Assembly (NCBI RefSeq): GCF_020080835.1
Contig: NC_058160.1
Location: forward strand, 1,054,001-1,118,000
Source: Cotesia glomerata
Taxonomy: Eukaryota > Arthropoda > Insecta > Hymenoptera > Braconidae
DNA: 64,000 nucleotides
Reading direction: 5' to 3'
Below are positions 24,918-35,058 of this stretch, one piece after another. Positions within the stretch are counted from its first letter, which is position 1; the number at the start of each line of letters is the position of its first letter. The position numbers were made by a program, and so were the translations under genes. A model generated the notes under the pieces. It worked only from the letters and a program-made list of their open reading frames with translations, was not told the DNA's origin and ran no database searches.

Positions 24918-24992
24918 CTTGATGCCTGCCCCGCGACATTTGAAAGCACGAGCGAAGCGAGTGCGTCAGGTCGGCGAGGGCAGGCATCAAAA
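24918..24992. repeat. third hairpin next to Q
   Basis: TTGATGCCTGCCC pairs with GGGCAGGCATCAA; the apex contains CGAGCGAAGCGAG. The GATGCCTG start resembles the first hairpin of Q. Confidence 0.6.
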
Positions 24993-25074
24993 ACAAAACA
25001 AAAAAAAAGACATAATTATATTTACAAAAAATAATTAATAATTATCTTTTTTCGAAATAAATAAATTTACGCCT

Positions 25075-25101
25075 ATGAAATGCATTTTGATATATTTTTC
25101 A

Positions 25102-25143
<42 letters not shown>

Positions 25144-25460
25144 TATGAAAAAATTGATGTGGGTACTCAAATGAAAGGTCTTTATGAGTGTAATGTCGGG
25201 GTGAGCTTATATTTTTAAAAATGTCAATAGTTGACAAGATACAAGGTCATTTCTTAATTATGTATCTAGAGATAGAGAATTTTCGAATGCAGCCGAAATA
25301 CTCATCATAATAAATTGACTATCGGTGAAAATAATATGAAACCTTGAAAAGGCACAAATTCAAGTCAAGGCCATTGCAATGACACTAAATTACACTAAAA
25401 AAACCGATTTTATCATATGACTATCCTGGACACAACAAGATTCATCCGATGAAACTTTTT
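25075..25460 (-). mobile_element. Helitron fragment related to H1/H5
   Basis: Half of one foldback module with an internal (TA)n, then the 5'-side unique region shared with H1 and H5 (for example AGCCGAAATACTCATCATAA and the CAAGTCAAGGCC segment). The CTAG end is absent and the TC end is too diverged to place. Confidence 0.6.
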
Positions 25461-26626
25461 CATTCATCTTATTATTAATTGTAAGTACAATGTTTAATTA
25501 AAATATTACATACAACGAGACGCAAAAATACTGACGTATATATAAAGCAACGATCTACGAGGTTATCGTGAAAAATTTTATTGATAAAGTGGTAGGCGAT
25601 CTCTAATAGATGGCAGCAGCCGGCTGTTTCTGTAGACATGAAAAAATTATTTGCTCCCGGCGATGTAAGTGAGGCGCGTGTAATCCCACCAGGGGAGGGA
25701 AATCAGACTTTAGCCGTTAAATTTGGAGAGGGAAGTGCGTACTTTCGACTAAGGTATAAAGAAAAAATTATTTTTAATGAAGAAAATAATTATTGAACCA
25801 ATATAATTTTTTTTTGAACCAAGGTAATTTTTTAACAGTATATTAATTACAATAAATTATAAATGTCAAAAATATTGTAAAGCATTGTGTGTACATTTGG
25901 AAGTCAATCGAGAGTGTGATTTGGCGCCAAGCGCATGGAATTGGCACCGACTGGCAGCCAGTTGAGAACCAGAGCTGCGAGATTTAGAGCGGCGAAGAGA
26001 GGAGAGGAGAGGAGCGTGCGATTGCGATGATGAGAGAGAGCTCGGCAGGTTTTGGGTGGAAGGAAGCTGAGGGATGCTGCCAGGGGTTGAAGCCACGTCG
26101 GTCTGTTCTGTGTTGCGTGTACAGTATATACAGTATAGTATTCAGTATACAGTAGTGTATAGTTTAGTTCAGTGGCAATGTGATCCTGTCGAGGACAGGA
26201 CGTCGCCGCCCCCGCGATTACAGATGAGGAGCCCAGGGGGATGAGAACCATCTCCCCGGCCGTCTCTGCCTGTGACAGCTTTCATCCAACCTACTCTGCA
26301 CCCTCTTTCTCAACACTGTGCTCCACAGCTATACCTATACACTAAACTCCGCTACTGTCAAGCCGTGTATTCTACTGTTGCGATATTCGTCCTCCCTTTA
26401 TCCTATCGGGATTCCGCTTTTTCAATTATTTTATTTTTAATTTGTTTATCTACGTTTTTTAAGTTAGGATATTATTATTACAATTAGCCGATATTTTATT
26501 ATATTAAATTTTTATTGTAATTATGATGATTATACCAATAATTATTGGTGTAATTTATTTAATATATAAATATTGCATAGAAAGCTACCCTATAGGGAGA
26601 AAATTAAATTGAAATAAAAAATAATA
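25461..26626. other. unique, locally G+C-rich island
   Basis: 25560-25750 and 25900-26300 are the least AT-rich unique DNA in the window apart from coding exons, with GGAGAGGAGAGGAG purine runs and CGTCGCCGCCCCCGCG near 26200. Overlapping frames on the - strand (25866-26251) and short ATG frames on the + strand show no domain. An unannotated promoter or 5' exon is plausible. T unit at 25755-25860. Confidence 0.3.
25755..25860. repeat. third copy of the T tandem unit
   Basis: GAATAATTATTGAACC-like and GAACCAAGGTAATTTTTTA match the T1 tail, followed by TATATTAATTACAATAAATT as found just before T1 (near 23755). Confidence 0.6.
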
Positions 26627-27328
26627 CACAGAAAAAACGATTCAATTAAGCCAAAAAAATATTTTTCTCCCTACTTAATTTCTTGAGCGAAAAAAAATTT
26701 TTTTTTGAGAAGAAATTTCACTTATTCCAACAAAATTAATTCTCTTGCTTTAAGAAATACGTATTTTGATCCAAGAAAATTTATTTAAGTCAAGAAAATC
26801 TTGTATTTTTGAGAAAATTTAGCCTCGAAGCTCCAAAAAATTTAGTTCTTGATAGAAGTTAATTTTCTTATCTTGAGAAAATTTCTCTCTCGCTCCAAAA
26901 AATTAAATATAAAGATAGAAGTAAATTTTCATTAATATTTTTATTGATTAACATTTCAAATGGGAAGATCAAATAATATTTCATCATTTTTTTTCATTCA
27001 ATATGTATAATTGCACGCTAAAATAATATAAAATGGGTATCAAATATTCTCGAGAAAAATTTTCTCAAGGTGAGAAAATTTTTTTCTCAGCCGAAGTAGG
27101 TGGCGCTGCTTCCCTAAAGTATCTAATAATCTTGATTAAATATAAAAAAAATTTATTGTATCAACTATTTATGATAATTTGAATCAAGAAAAAATGACTT
27201 CCACCAAAGATAGAATTTAAAGAAAAATTATTACTTCGGCCAACACAACTTCGGTTTTCCTTCAGACTCCCGAAAATTTTCTTGAGCCAAGAATTTTGTT
27301 CTCCAGTCAAGAAATTTTTCTTTCTGTG
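26627..27328. mobile_element. MITE I1
   Basis: CACAGAAAAAACG and AAATTTTTCTTTCTGTG form the ends, TA on both sides. The interior contains many TTTCTTGA/TCAAGAAA motifs and AGGTGGCGCTGCTTCCC (27100-27116). I2 is the reverse complement. Confidence 0.75.
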
Positions 27329-27698
27329 TAGATTTATATTATATAGTAATCAATTTATTGTAAATTATATTTCAAATTGTTAAATTATGATATTTATTAT
27401 TCAAATTTTAATACGATTCAATAATTATATAGAAAAAAGATAACATTGCAAACCATAATGTAAGCTAAGTACATGTTGAAAAAGTTTAAATATAATAATT
27501 AATTAGTGTTTTAATTTTATAATAGTTGAATTTTTAACCTTTATGTTTTTTATCCTTAAAGTTATTTACTAAAAGTGCTTATTGAAATAATTTATTAAAG
27601 TTCTTAATAGACATTTATTAACAAATAAAATTTATAAATGATTATTAAATATTCTTCAATATTTTAAATTTCAATAAATGTACGAGTGTTTTGGATTT

Positions 27699-28301
27699 TG
27701 CACGACTCATGATGCGAAGCATCAGAGAGTGCTTTACGATCGAAAAATTTTTTTCGCCTCATTTTAGCAACTATTTTTAGTATTATAGCCTTGTTAGTTC
27801 ACGGAATAAAGATATTTTGCATACTATTGTCGAGATAATTTAATGGAGATTAATTCCATGCTTTCTAAAAATTGATTTACTGCAATAGAAACGGAAAAAA
27901 ACATCAAAATAGGTCAAAAAATTTTCCTGTCCGTCATGTATGAAACCCCGGAAACACTGTAACTTGTGAAAAAATCAATTATTTGAGTTAAATTTTTTTT
28001 TTTAAATTCTAATCGACGATTGTAGGTCACTGAATGCGAATGGTTAATTAATTCAGTGTCGTTTAATTACAATTAATAAAAAACGAAAACTACAAGACTG
28101 TATATCTATATATATCCATGTAAAATTAACATGGATGGTGATATATCTATATCTATAGATATTATGTACATTTTATTCCACCAGGGGCGCTTGTGCAGTA
28201 CCTTCCTACTACAGCTGTTTTTTCGGCAATTAATTTTGAACGACTTAAGTTTTTTTTTTTTTTTTATATTTCATAATTAAATGAGCATTATGAGTCGTGC
28301 A
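27699..28301 (-). mobile_element. MITE B3
   Basis: TGCACGACTCATGATGCG at 27699 and GCATTATGAGTCGTGCA ending 28301. A GATGCGAAGCATC palindrome sits inside the left end. Most of the interior is the reverse complement of B4. The CACCAGGGGCGCTTG segment near 28181 is discussed in the findings. Confidence 0.75.
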
Positions 28302-28959
28302 CTTTTGGATTTTCCAAACTTTTTTAAAATTACACTTTAATGAAATAAAAGCCTGCAAAGGACAGTGCGCGATTATTTCGTCCAAAAAAAAAAAATTAAA
28401 AAAAAAAATTCTACCTCTACCCCAGCTACTCGACTTTATTCATATACCGCTCAATTCTATAGGATGCAACAAACCCCGGGATCGAATAATATTCGGCTGA
28501 CGATAACTGATGTTGATGACGAATTAACGGCAAAAACCGGGCCATGGAAATGTTATTCCACACTCGCGATTGCAGACGGTAATTGGATGGTCAAGACAGA
28601 TGACGGTAGTTATTTGTGCAGCCTCTTTAGAATTAAAAATCCAAAGACTTCTCGAGGGTCATTAATCTCCGGCGCTCTGCGGGGTGGAATAAAGGCGCGA
28701 GGGGATGGACTAAGGACTAAGAACTGCAGACTACATACCGCGAAAAGCTAAGAACGAAGGAGGGAAGCATGGATAAGTGCAGTGCTACTGACCAACGCAT
28801 TCGCGGCAGGACGTAATTGCCGAACAAACTGAGTATGAGTTTGAGGTACGCGGACAATTTCCATCAACAAGATTTACGCAGCCAAGACGCAATCAACTTT
28901 GCTCTTTTACCAGCTCCCTCTTTACTTTACATTCTTTAACCCTTTCTCTTTTTTTCGCA

Positions 28960-28960
<1 letters not shown>
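28302..28960. other. unique island with a coding-like stretch
   Basis: A + strand frame at 28365-28751, of which 28460-28751 has mixed codon composition (DVDDELTAKTGPWKCYST, then SLFRIKNPKTSRGSLISGAL). The first third is poly-Lys from A runs. No family is recognised. Confidence 0.25.
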
Positions 28961-29041
<81 letters not shown>

Positions 29042-29046
29042 TATTA
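28961..29046. repeat. (ATT)n microsatellite
   Basis: About 28 pure ATT units ending exactly at the left arm of the foldback element. A frame through it gives a poly-Leu run and is not a gene. Confidence 0.92.
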
Positions 29047-29278
29047 AATCAAAGATGGTAAATATTATAAGCCAGACTACCCGATCCAAATTGTTGGATA
29101 ATAACTAATTTTTTCATTATTATTTCTTCACCATAATATTTTATGGGTATGGTCTCAATACCATCAGAGAAAACTTAGGTGAAAATAACAATTAAAATTT
29201 GTTTTGACAATTATGATTAGAGAAAGATGTAATTTTTTACTCAGTGTAACTTTTTTTCAGTGACTGAAAAAATAATTC

Positions 29279-29334
29279 AGATAGCCCGGACCAGGACTCG
29301 AACCTGGATCTTTTGGTTACGCGCCAAATGCTCT
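29279..29334 (-). pseudogene. tRNA-like sequence, truncated 5' half
   Basis: Mirror of the 29417-29492 sequence in the left arm. T arm and anticodon arm are intact; homology ends after AGAGC of the D arm, so no acceptor or D stem can form. Confidence 0.6.
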
Positions 29335-29416
29335 ATTAAATATACATTAAGAATTCCTGGCCATATGAGAATTACTCAGTCGAGCTTAATAGATAACTGA
29401 ATAATAATTACGGATA

Positions 29417-29492
29417 AGTCTCGGATAGCTTAACTGGTAGAGCATTTGGCGCGTAACCAAAAGATCCAGGTTCGAGTCCTGGTCTGGGCTAT
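29417..29492 (+). tRNA. tRNA-like sequence (pseudo-tRNA, Thr-CGT-like)
   Basis: It can be folded as a cloverleaf: D stem GCTT/GAGC, anticodon stem TTTGG/CCAAA around CGCGTAA, T stem CCAGG/CCTGG around TTCGAGT. The acceptor stem GTCTCGG/CTGGGCT is imperfect. If the loop is read normally the anticodon is CGT (Thr), but position 33 is G rather than the near-universal T. I regard it as a transposon-borne pseudo-tRNA. Confidence 0.45.
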
Positions 29493-29735
29493 CTGAATTA
29501 TTTTTTCAGTCACTGAAAAAAAGTTACACTGAGTAAAAAATTACATCTTTCTCTAATCATAACTGTCAAAACAAATTTTAATTGTTATTTTCACCTAAAT
29601 TTTCTCTGATGGTATTGAGACCATACCGATAAAATATTATGGTGAAGAAATAATAATGAAAAAATTAGTCATTATCCAACAATTTGGATCGGGTAGTCTG
29701 GCTTATAATATTAACTATCTTTGATTTAATAAATT

Positions 29736-30818
29736 TAAAAAAACACCGATCTTTATATATTAAATATACATTATTATTATTATTATTTTTTTTTTAAGAA
29801 AAAATTTCTTTCATCTTATTATTACTCTCATCTCATTTCCTCTTCGTCATCTTTCATTACTGGTTGGTATACGAACAGTCTTCTGGTGAAGATGATTTCA
29901 TAGGGAGTACAGTACATTAGTATATAGAGGGAGTACTAATATAAAGTTAAAGCTGAGGAGGTAAACTCTGCTCCCTGTTGGTCCTTCTTACCTCTGTTCT
30001 CTGTTTATCATTACTCCCCTGTTATATTCTGGCAGGAGGAGCGAGACAGAATAAGAATAATAACCATCAACGAAGAAGAGAAGCAGTTGAATACTCTGCT
30101 CTCTACTTATACTGAAGCTGACTTGGACCTGGCTACTACCATTTCTCGGGCGGTGATTGGCTCTGCGGGGGGTGGCGCATGCGTAGTACTAACCTTCACC
30201 ACTGACCGTTCTGATATTCCACGTCAACATTCCCAAGCACCTACCAGCTTCTTACATTAATGTCTTGTCTTACCTTCAATCTATTCAATATATCAATATT
30301 TATGTTTTAGCAAGCCTTTATAGTAAACTATATCTTTTCTGATAATATTTATTTGTCTATCATATTTAACTGTGTACTTTACTTTACTTACATAAACCGA
30401 GGAATTTCTTTGTTCAGATTTAAAAGTAAGGAGCTTGCAAATAAACTTTAACAGAAATTACAACTTTATTTATCAATCAATAGCAATTTAATAATAATAA
30501 TAAAATAGACATACAAGTGTTGACATCACTAATTATGTTAGAATTAATATTTAGATTTATTTTAGAGAAAAGTTGTACAGGACAACGTCACTGTACTTAG
30601 TATACCTAAATATGTATACATGTCTGTATAGTATACAGTTCACTGTAAAGTCCTGTATTCAGTATACCTGGTAATGTTTCCACTACCCCTTGACCCTTAA
30701 TAATAATAATATAATAATAATCATCTTTATTTATTAGCAATTTGCTATTCAATTTTTACATTATAAGAAAATTTTATTTACAGATTACAACAAATATAGC
30801 ATGTTCAATCAAGTAAAT

Positions 30819-30851
<33 letters not shown>

Positions 30852-32510
30852 TCAATACGTATTTTTAACATAGTCCTTTAGTAGTCTCTTAAAGCTTTTT
30901 AATCTATTTTAATGAAGTAGTGGGAGTATACTGAGTACTGAGAGTGCTAGATGTAACTAATTTTTTTTTCTGTTATAGTTAGTCGAGCTGAACTCTTTCA
31001 CCATCAAGTGTCAATTGTCCAGATTTCGAGTCACTTTATTGCAAATAATTTAACATTATTTTTTCTGTCAGTTTAACCTCGTTTAATATTGTTTGTTTAG
31101 TTAAATTCAGTGTGTAGCTAATTTAATATTAATTAATATACTTATTTTTTTTTTGTATCAATAAACAATAATTAAACAATACCTCAGTAGTTATTTCTAA
31201 CAAATTATTTTATTTTTCGGGGTCTATGACGCAAAAGTGTAATGTACAAGCTTAGGTTAATTGAAGTAATTCAGTCAATTAATAACTGTTACTTATACTT
31301 GACGCATCGTATCTTGTTAGTTGCGATGATTGCTAACGATATTATTTGTCTAGTAATTATTGCTTGTACCTTCTCTCAGGTAGAAATTCACACCTTCATT
31401 TTTTATTATTAATATTCGTTTAATTTAAACAAGTTATCGCCAGTAAAAAACTTAAAAATTCAATTTTAATATTAAACTTCCGAAAGAAATGAAATTAAAA
31501 GAAGAGCGAGCGAAAAAAATCGAATTTCGCGCTTTAGACGCCATCGCTAGTAATTGGTTAGGTCGACAAGGAGAGTCGAATACCTTAGATGTCACTGACG
31601 TTCCACTATTTTTGGTTGTTATTATTATTTTAGTTATTCTCCGGTAGATGGACGTGGTTAGAGAAAATTTATGTCGCACAAACTTCGGACATCAACGGCA
31701 CTTTTTATTTTTCTGTTGTTAAATATCGAATTCCGGGTTGAAGTTTTATTAATTACAATTAAACGCGACGGATTTAGACTGTCATTTTTTTCCAGGGTTT
31801 TTCCTCAGGCAATTATTAACCTGTTAGAAAAATAATTAGCTTGATTAATAATTTCAGTGGATAGTTATCATGCTTACAATGATTTAATCAATTGACTGGA
31901 CAGGATTTTTCCGATGAAAAAATTTTTTTTTAATTTATGTAAATTACGGTAGAACAATAAAATTTAAATATTTAAAAAACATTGCATCAATTTTTTTATT
32001 TTTAATTTTTACAAGTATCATTTTTCATTAAGGAGATCCACAAAAAGTAGTCAAATTTTTAAAACTTCCTGAAAATTTGTAAATTCAATCTACGTAGCCT
32101 AATAATTAATAAAAAAATTAAACAACAGTAGATTTCCGGGATGTTTAATCAAATAATTAGGTTTGAAGATTGTAATTTTTATATGTAGAGATTCTACAGA
32201 AGTGGAGATTCTACCAGCCGTGTATTTGGTTAAGAATTTAATGCAATTAACGATTTTAAAAAAATTTTATTTTCATTGAATTTGAATGAAAAAATAATAA
32301 GCTTTCGATTAAAACAATAAAAAAAGTAGCTTTCCGAACGTATTACGGAGATATTTTATATTTTTTGTGAAAAATCACTCGGAACTTGCGTTCTTTAAAG
32401 TCTTCTATTTGACTTGGCAACACCGCTTGCGCAGCTTCTCGGCGCATAAGTAACCGCGGTTTTTTAAATGCTAGAAGATCTTAGTCATTTTAGTTAGACA
32501 GTAAACAGAA
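29736..32510. other. intergenic; islands near 29850-30260 and 31450-31720
   Basis: 29850-30260 is unique and less AT-rich (contains GGGCGGTGATTGGCTCTGCG). 30590-30670 has repeated GTATAC-containing wording (TAGTATACAGTTCACTG). A - strand frame at 31452-31679 has no recognised domain. Otherwise AT-rich. Confidence 0.4.
30823..30850. repeat. poly(T) run
   Basis: About 28 T residues; possibly the tail of a - strand retroposon, but no body is seen. Confidence 0.8.
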
Positions 32511-32731
32511 ATCCGAACAAAAACAGTTTCACTGTAAAAAAAATCACGCCAAGTCCACGTTCATAAGACTATTAAGAAAAAAAAATGTTATTTCTTTACA
32601 AAAAGATATAAAATAAAAAATTAAAAAATCCAAGTAACCGATATGGTTGTATATGATTTTCGGAAATTAAAAAAAATCTTGTTGTAAATTTAAAAATTAA
32701 AAGAAACAATTTTGGAACGTATTTAGTGTAA
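32511..32731. repeat. single arm of the S repeat (S2)
   Basis: Matches the left arm of S1 from ATCCGAACAAAAACAG to TTTTGGAACGTATTTAGTG. The second arm is absent. Confidence 0.72.
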
Positions 32732-32737
32732 TAAAAA

Positions 32738-32920
32738 TTCATTATTTCTAAGTCAAAAAAATATAGGCTCCGCATAAGTAATCACCACCATATCATATAT
32801 TAAAACCTTCTCCGAAACACGCTGCATCTTATGGTATAAGTATTATTCCGATCGGTTTAGTAGTTTTCGCAGTATAACCGGACAAAAAAACCGGCTCTCC
32901 ATTTATTAGTATAGATTAGT
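32738..32920 (+). repeat. possible 3' tail of a transposon (LINE-like wording)
   Basis: Contains CCGATCGGTTTAGTAGTTTTC and ends CTCCATTTATTAGTATAGATT. Phrases of this kind ("cggtttagtagtttt ... tatagatt") are typical of insect retroelement tails. This is recognition by style only; no reverse-transcriptase frame is present. Confidence 0.35.
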
Positions 32921-33030
32921 CAATTAAATGATAATAATTATTTAATGAGTAAATTTTTCGGAAATTTCCTCAAAACTGTTATTAATTAATTAAAAAATTA
33001 CTTTTAAGATACATAACAAAAGTATTTCTA

Positions 33031-34136
33031 CACGGTGAGAAATTTCTGTAGAAATTTACTATGCATACATAATAAGACTGAACCTTAATGACTCAATTCA
33101 AAATATTACCATAAAAATTTAAGAATATCATATTGTACCAATCAATATTTACTAGGGACCATAGTAAATTTGACCATGCAACTGTTACATAAACATATAT
33201 AAAAAATTTTCGTAAACTGACAGAACAAAAACTGTTAGTGTGCTTAAAACTTTTCATTATAGTTCCATAGTAAAATTTCTGTTGCTCAGTCGACAATAAA
33301 AATTTATAAAAAAGTTTCACATTTAGTCACGTGTACTCGGTTTAAATTTAAAATTGTGACTATGAAATTTTCAAATGTCCCATAGTAAACGTATGCGCGT
33401 CAGTCGCGACGCGCACTCTTTCATTTTTTCGTGCTGCTTTGTTTTGTCAACATAAGTCTACAGACGCTATCAGTAGTGGTTGACGGTGTTATGAAAATTG
33501 CAATAAACATTAAGTTTTAAATATATATTAGTTTATAAATCCATCAACACATGAATAGTTAATGAAAATTTGTAAGATTCATAAATAATAAAATATTTAA
33601 TAATTTACCGTGAAAAATTAAAATGAAAACAAACATTTGATCGTTAACCTGCAACCGACACTTCTAATAATAATAAAAAATAATTTAAAAATTATATATT
33701 GTGTTTATAATTATTCATAATAAAATTAACTGCCAAAATAAATCCTACGTTCATTGTTAAAAATGAAAAAAAAAATAAAAACTATATTTTAAAAAAATAT
33801 TTTTAAAAATTATTGCAAACAAAAAAAATCTTGTTTGGTTTGATATTTTTTTTGATTGCTAAAAACATTTTTTACTCTAAAATTTTTTATTTTTTACAAA
33901 CTTTTTCTTATTTTTTTTGCTATAGTACATTCGGAAATTTAAATTATTGCATATTTCATTTTACTATGGTACATTTCAATTTCTACCATTTACTATGTCT
34001 GATTTCATTTGTTTCGGAAATTACTATGGGCCATTGTAAAATTTTATTCTGAGTCAATAAGGTTCACTAGTAATATGCACCATTGTAATAGCTAAAATCC
34101 ATGCAGAATAAAAAATAATGGAAATTTCTCACCGTG
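33031..34136. mobile_element. MITE K
   Basis: CACGGTGAGAAATTTCTG and GGAAATTTCTCACCGTG are inverted ends, TA on both sides. Subterminal inverted similarity continues (AACCTTAATGACTCA versus TGAGTCAATAAGGTT). The interior is rich in TTACTATGG/CCATAGTAA motifs. Confidence 0.8.
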
Positions 34137-35058
34137 TACGTATTATTTTTTTATAGACATTTTTTACACGAAGAGGGTACTTGGATCCCCTTAAATTCTC
34201 TTTATAATATAATCTATTTGATCAATAATAATTTTAAATTAAAAATTCGCTCGATGATTTTCAATAAAAAAATTTGAAATTAATTTGGCAAGTGGAGTGT
34301 GCCGGAGTGAAAAAAATTGACTCCGATATTTTTTGACAATATTCTAGACTTAAAAAAAGCTTCTCTCCTTAAAAGTATAAAATATTTCCACCTAAAAACA
34401 AAAATAAAGTAACAAAAGTCGCCATTTTGCGAGCGTTCCTCAGCAGTGGTTTGATATATGATCCCATTGGCTACCAAGCTGTTTAGACACTCACTCAAGA
34501 GCGTGCTGGATATGGAGACGCTCAAGTCTCTCGACCTCAACCCTTATATTATTGTGTGTAATATATATTGTACATTATATATTATAAATAATGTATTAAG
34601 CTCGTACTGTAGAGTGCATACTGTACGCTGGTAAGAGTCGAGAGAGCCGGAGAGCCGTAGCCATATAAGTAACAAATTTTTAATCTTTCTCTCTGGCAAT
34701 TAAAATTCTTTACTCCCACGAATCACGCTGCCTCTGAATTCCCTCGTCTCTTTCTTCTCTTTCTGCATCACATATCTATAAATATACCTCCTTTGTCTTC
34801 TATATAGATATATTTTGCTCCTTCCTTTATATACTTTCCGTGGTTGTATTATATTGCCAAGAACTATCAAACCTTTTTCTCCTTCATTTCGATGACGCTT
34901 ACATGATTCTCAACTCCCGGTGAACCCGAGGTTAAGCTGATTGACAGACTACTTTCAGCTTCTCCGGGTGTTATTACACCTTTTTATAAAAACAAAAAAA
35001 ATGTAATTATCCATTAAATTATTTTTTTAACAATTCACTGTTTTATTTCATTCGATTA
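34137..35058. other. intergenic; unique island 34400-34960
   Basis: Less AT-rich unique DNA with C/T-rich segments and GCCGGAGAGCCGTAG near 34640. A - strand frame at 34280-34540 is unconvincing. Confidence 0.4.

Larger units (their letters stand above)
29041..29735. mobile_element. foldback element with tRNA-like sequences in both arms
   Basis: The left arm (29041-29334) is the inverted copy of the right arm (29439-29735), over 90% alike by eye, around a loop of about 104 bases. The outer ends are TTATTAAATCAAAGAT and ATCTTTGATTTAATAAAT. The left edge abuts an (ATT)n run. The inner ends of the arms are tRNA-like sequences. Confidence 0.82.

Noticed and set aside
28899..29108. Frame with a long Leu run
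   Set aside because: Translation of the (ATT)n microsatellite.
29417..29492. Functional tRNA-Thr gene
   Set aside because: Lacks T33, has mismatches in the acceptor stem and sits in a mobile foldback.
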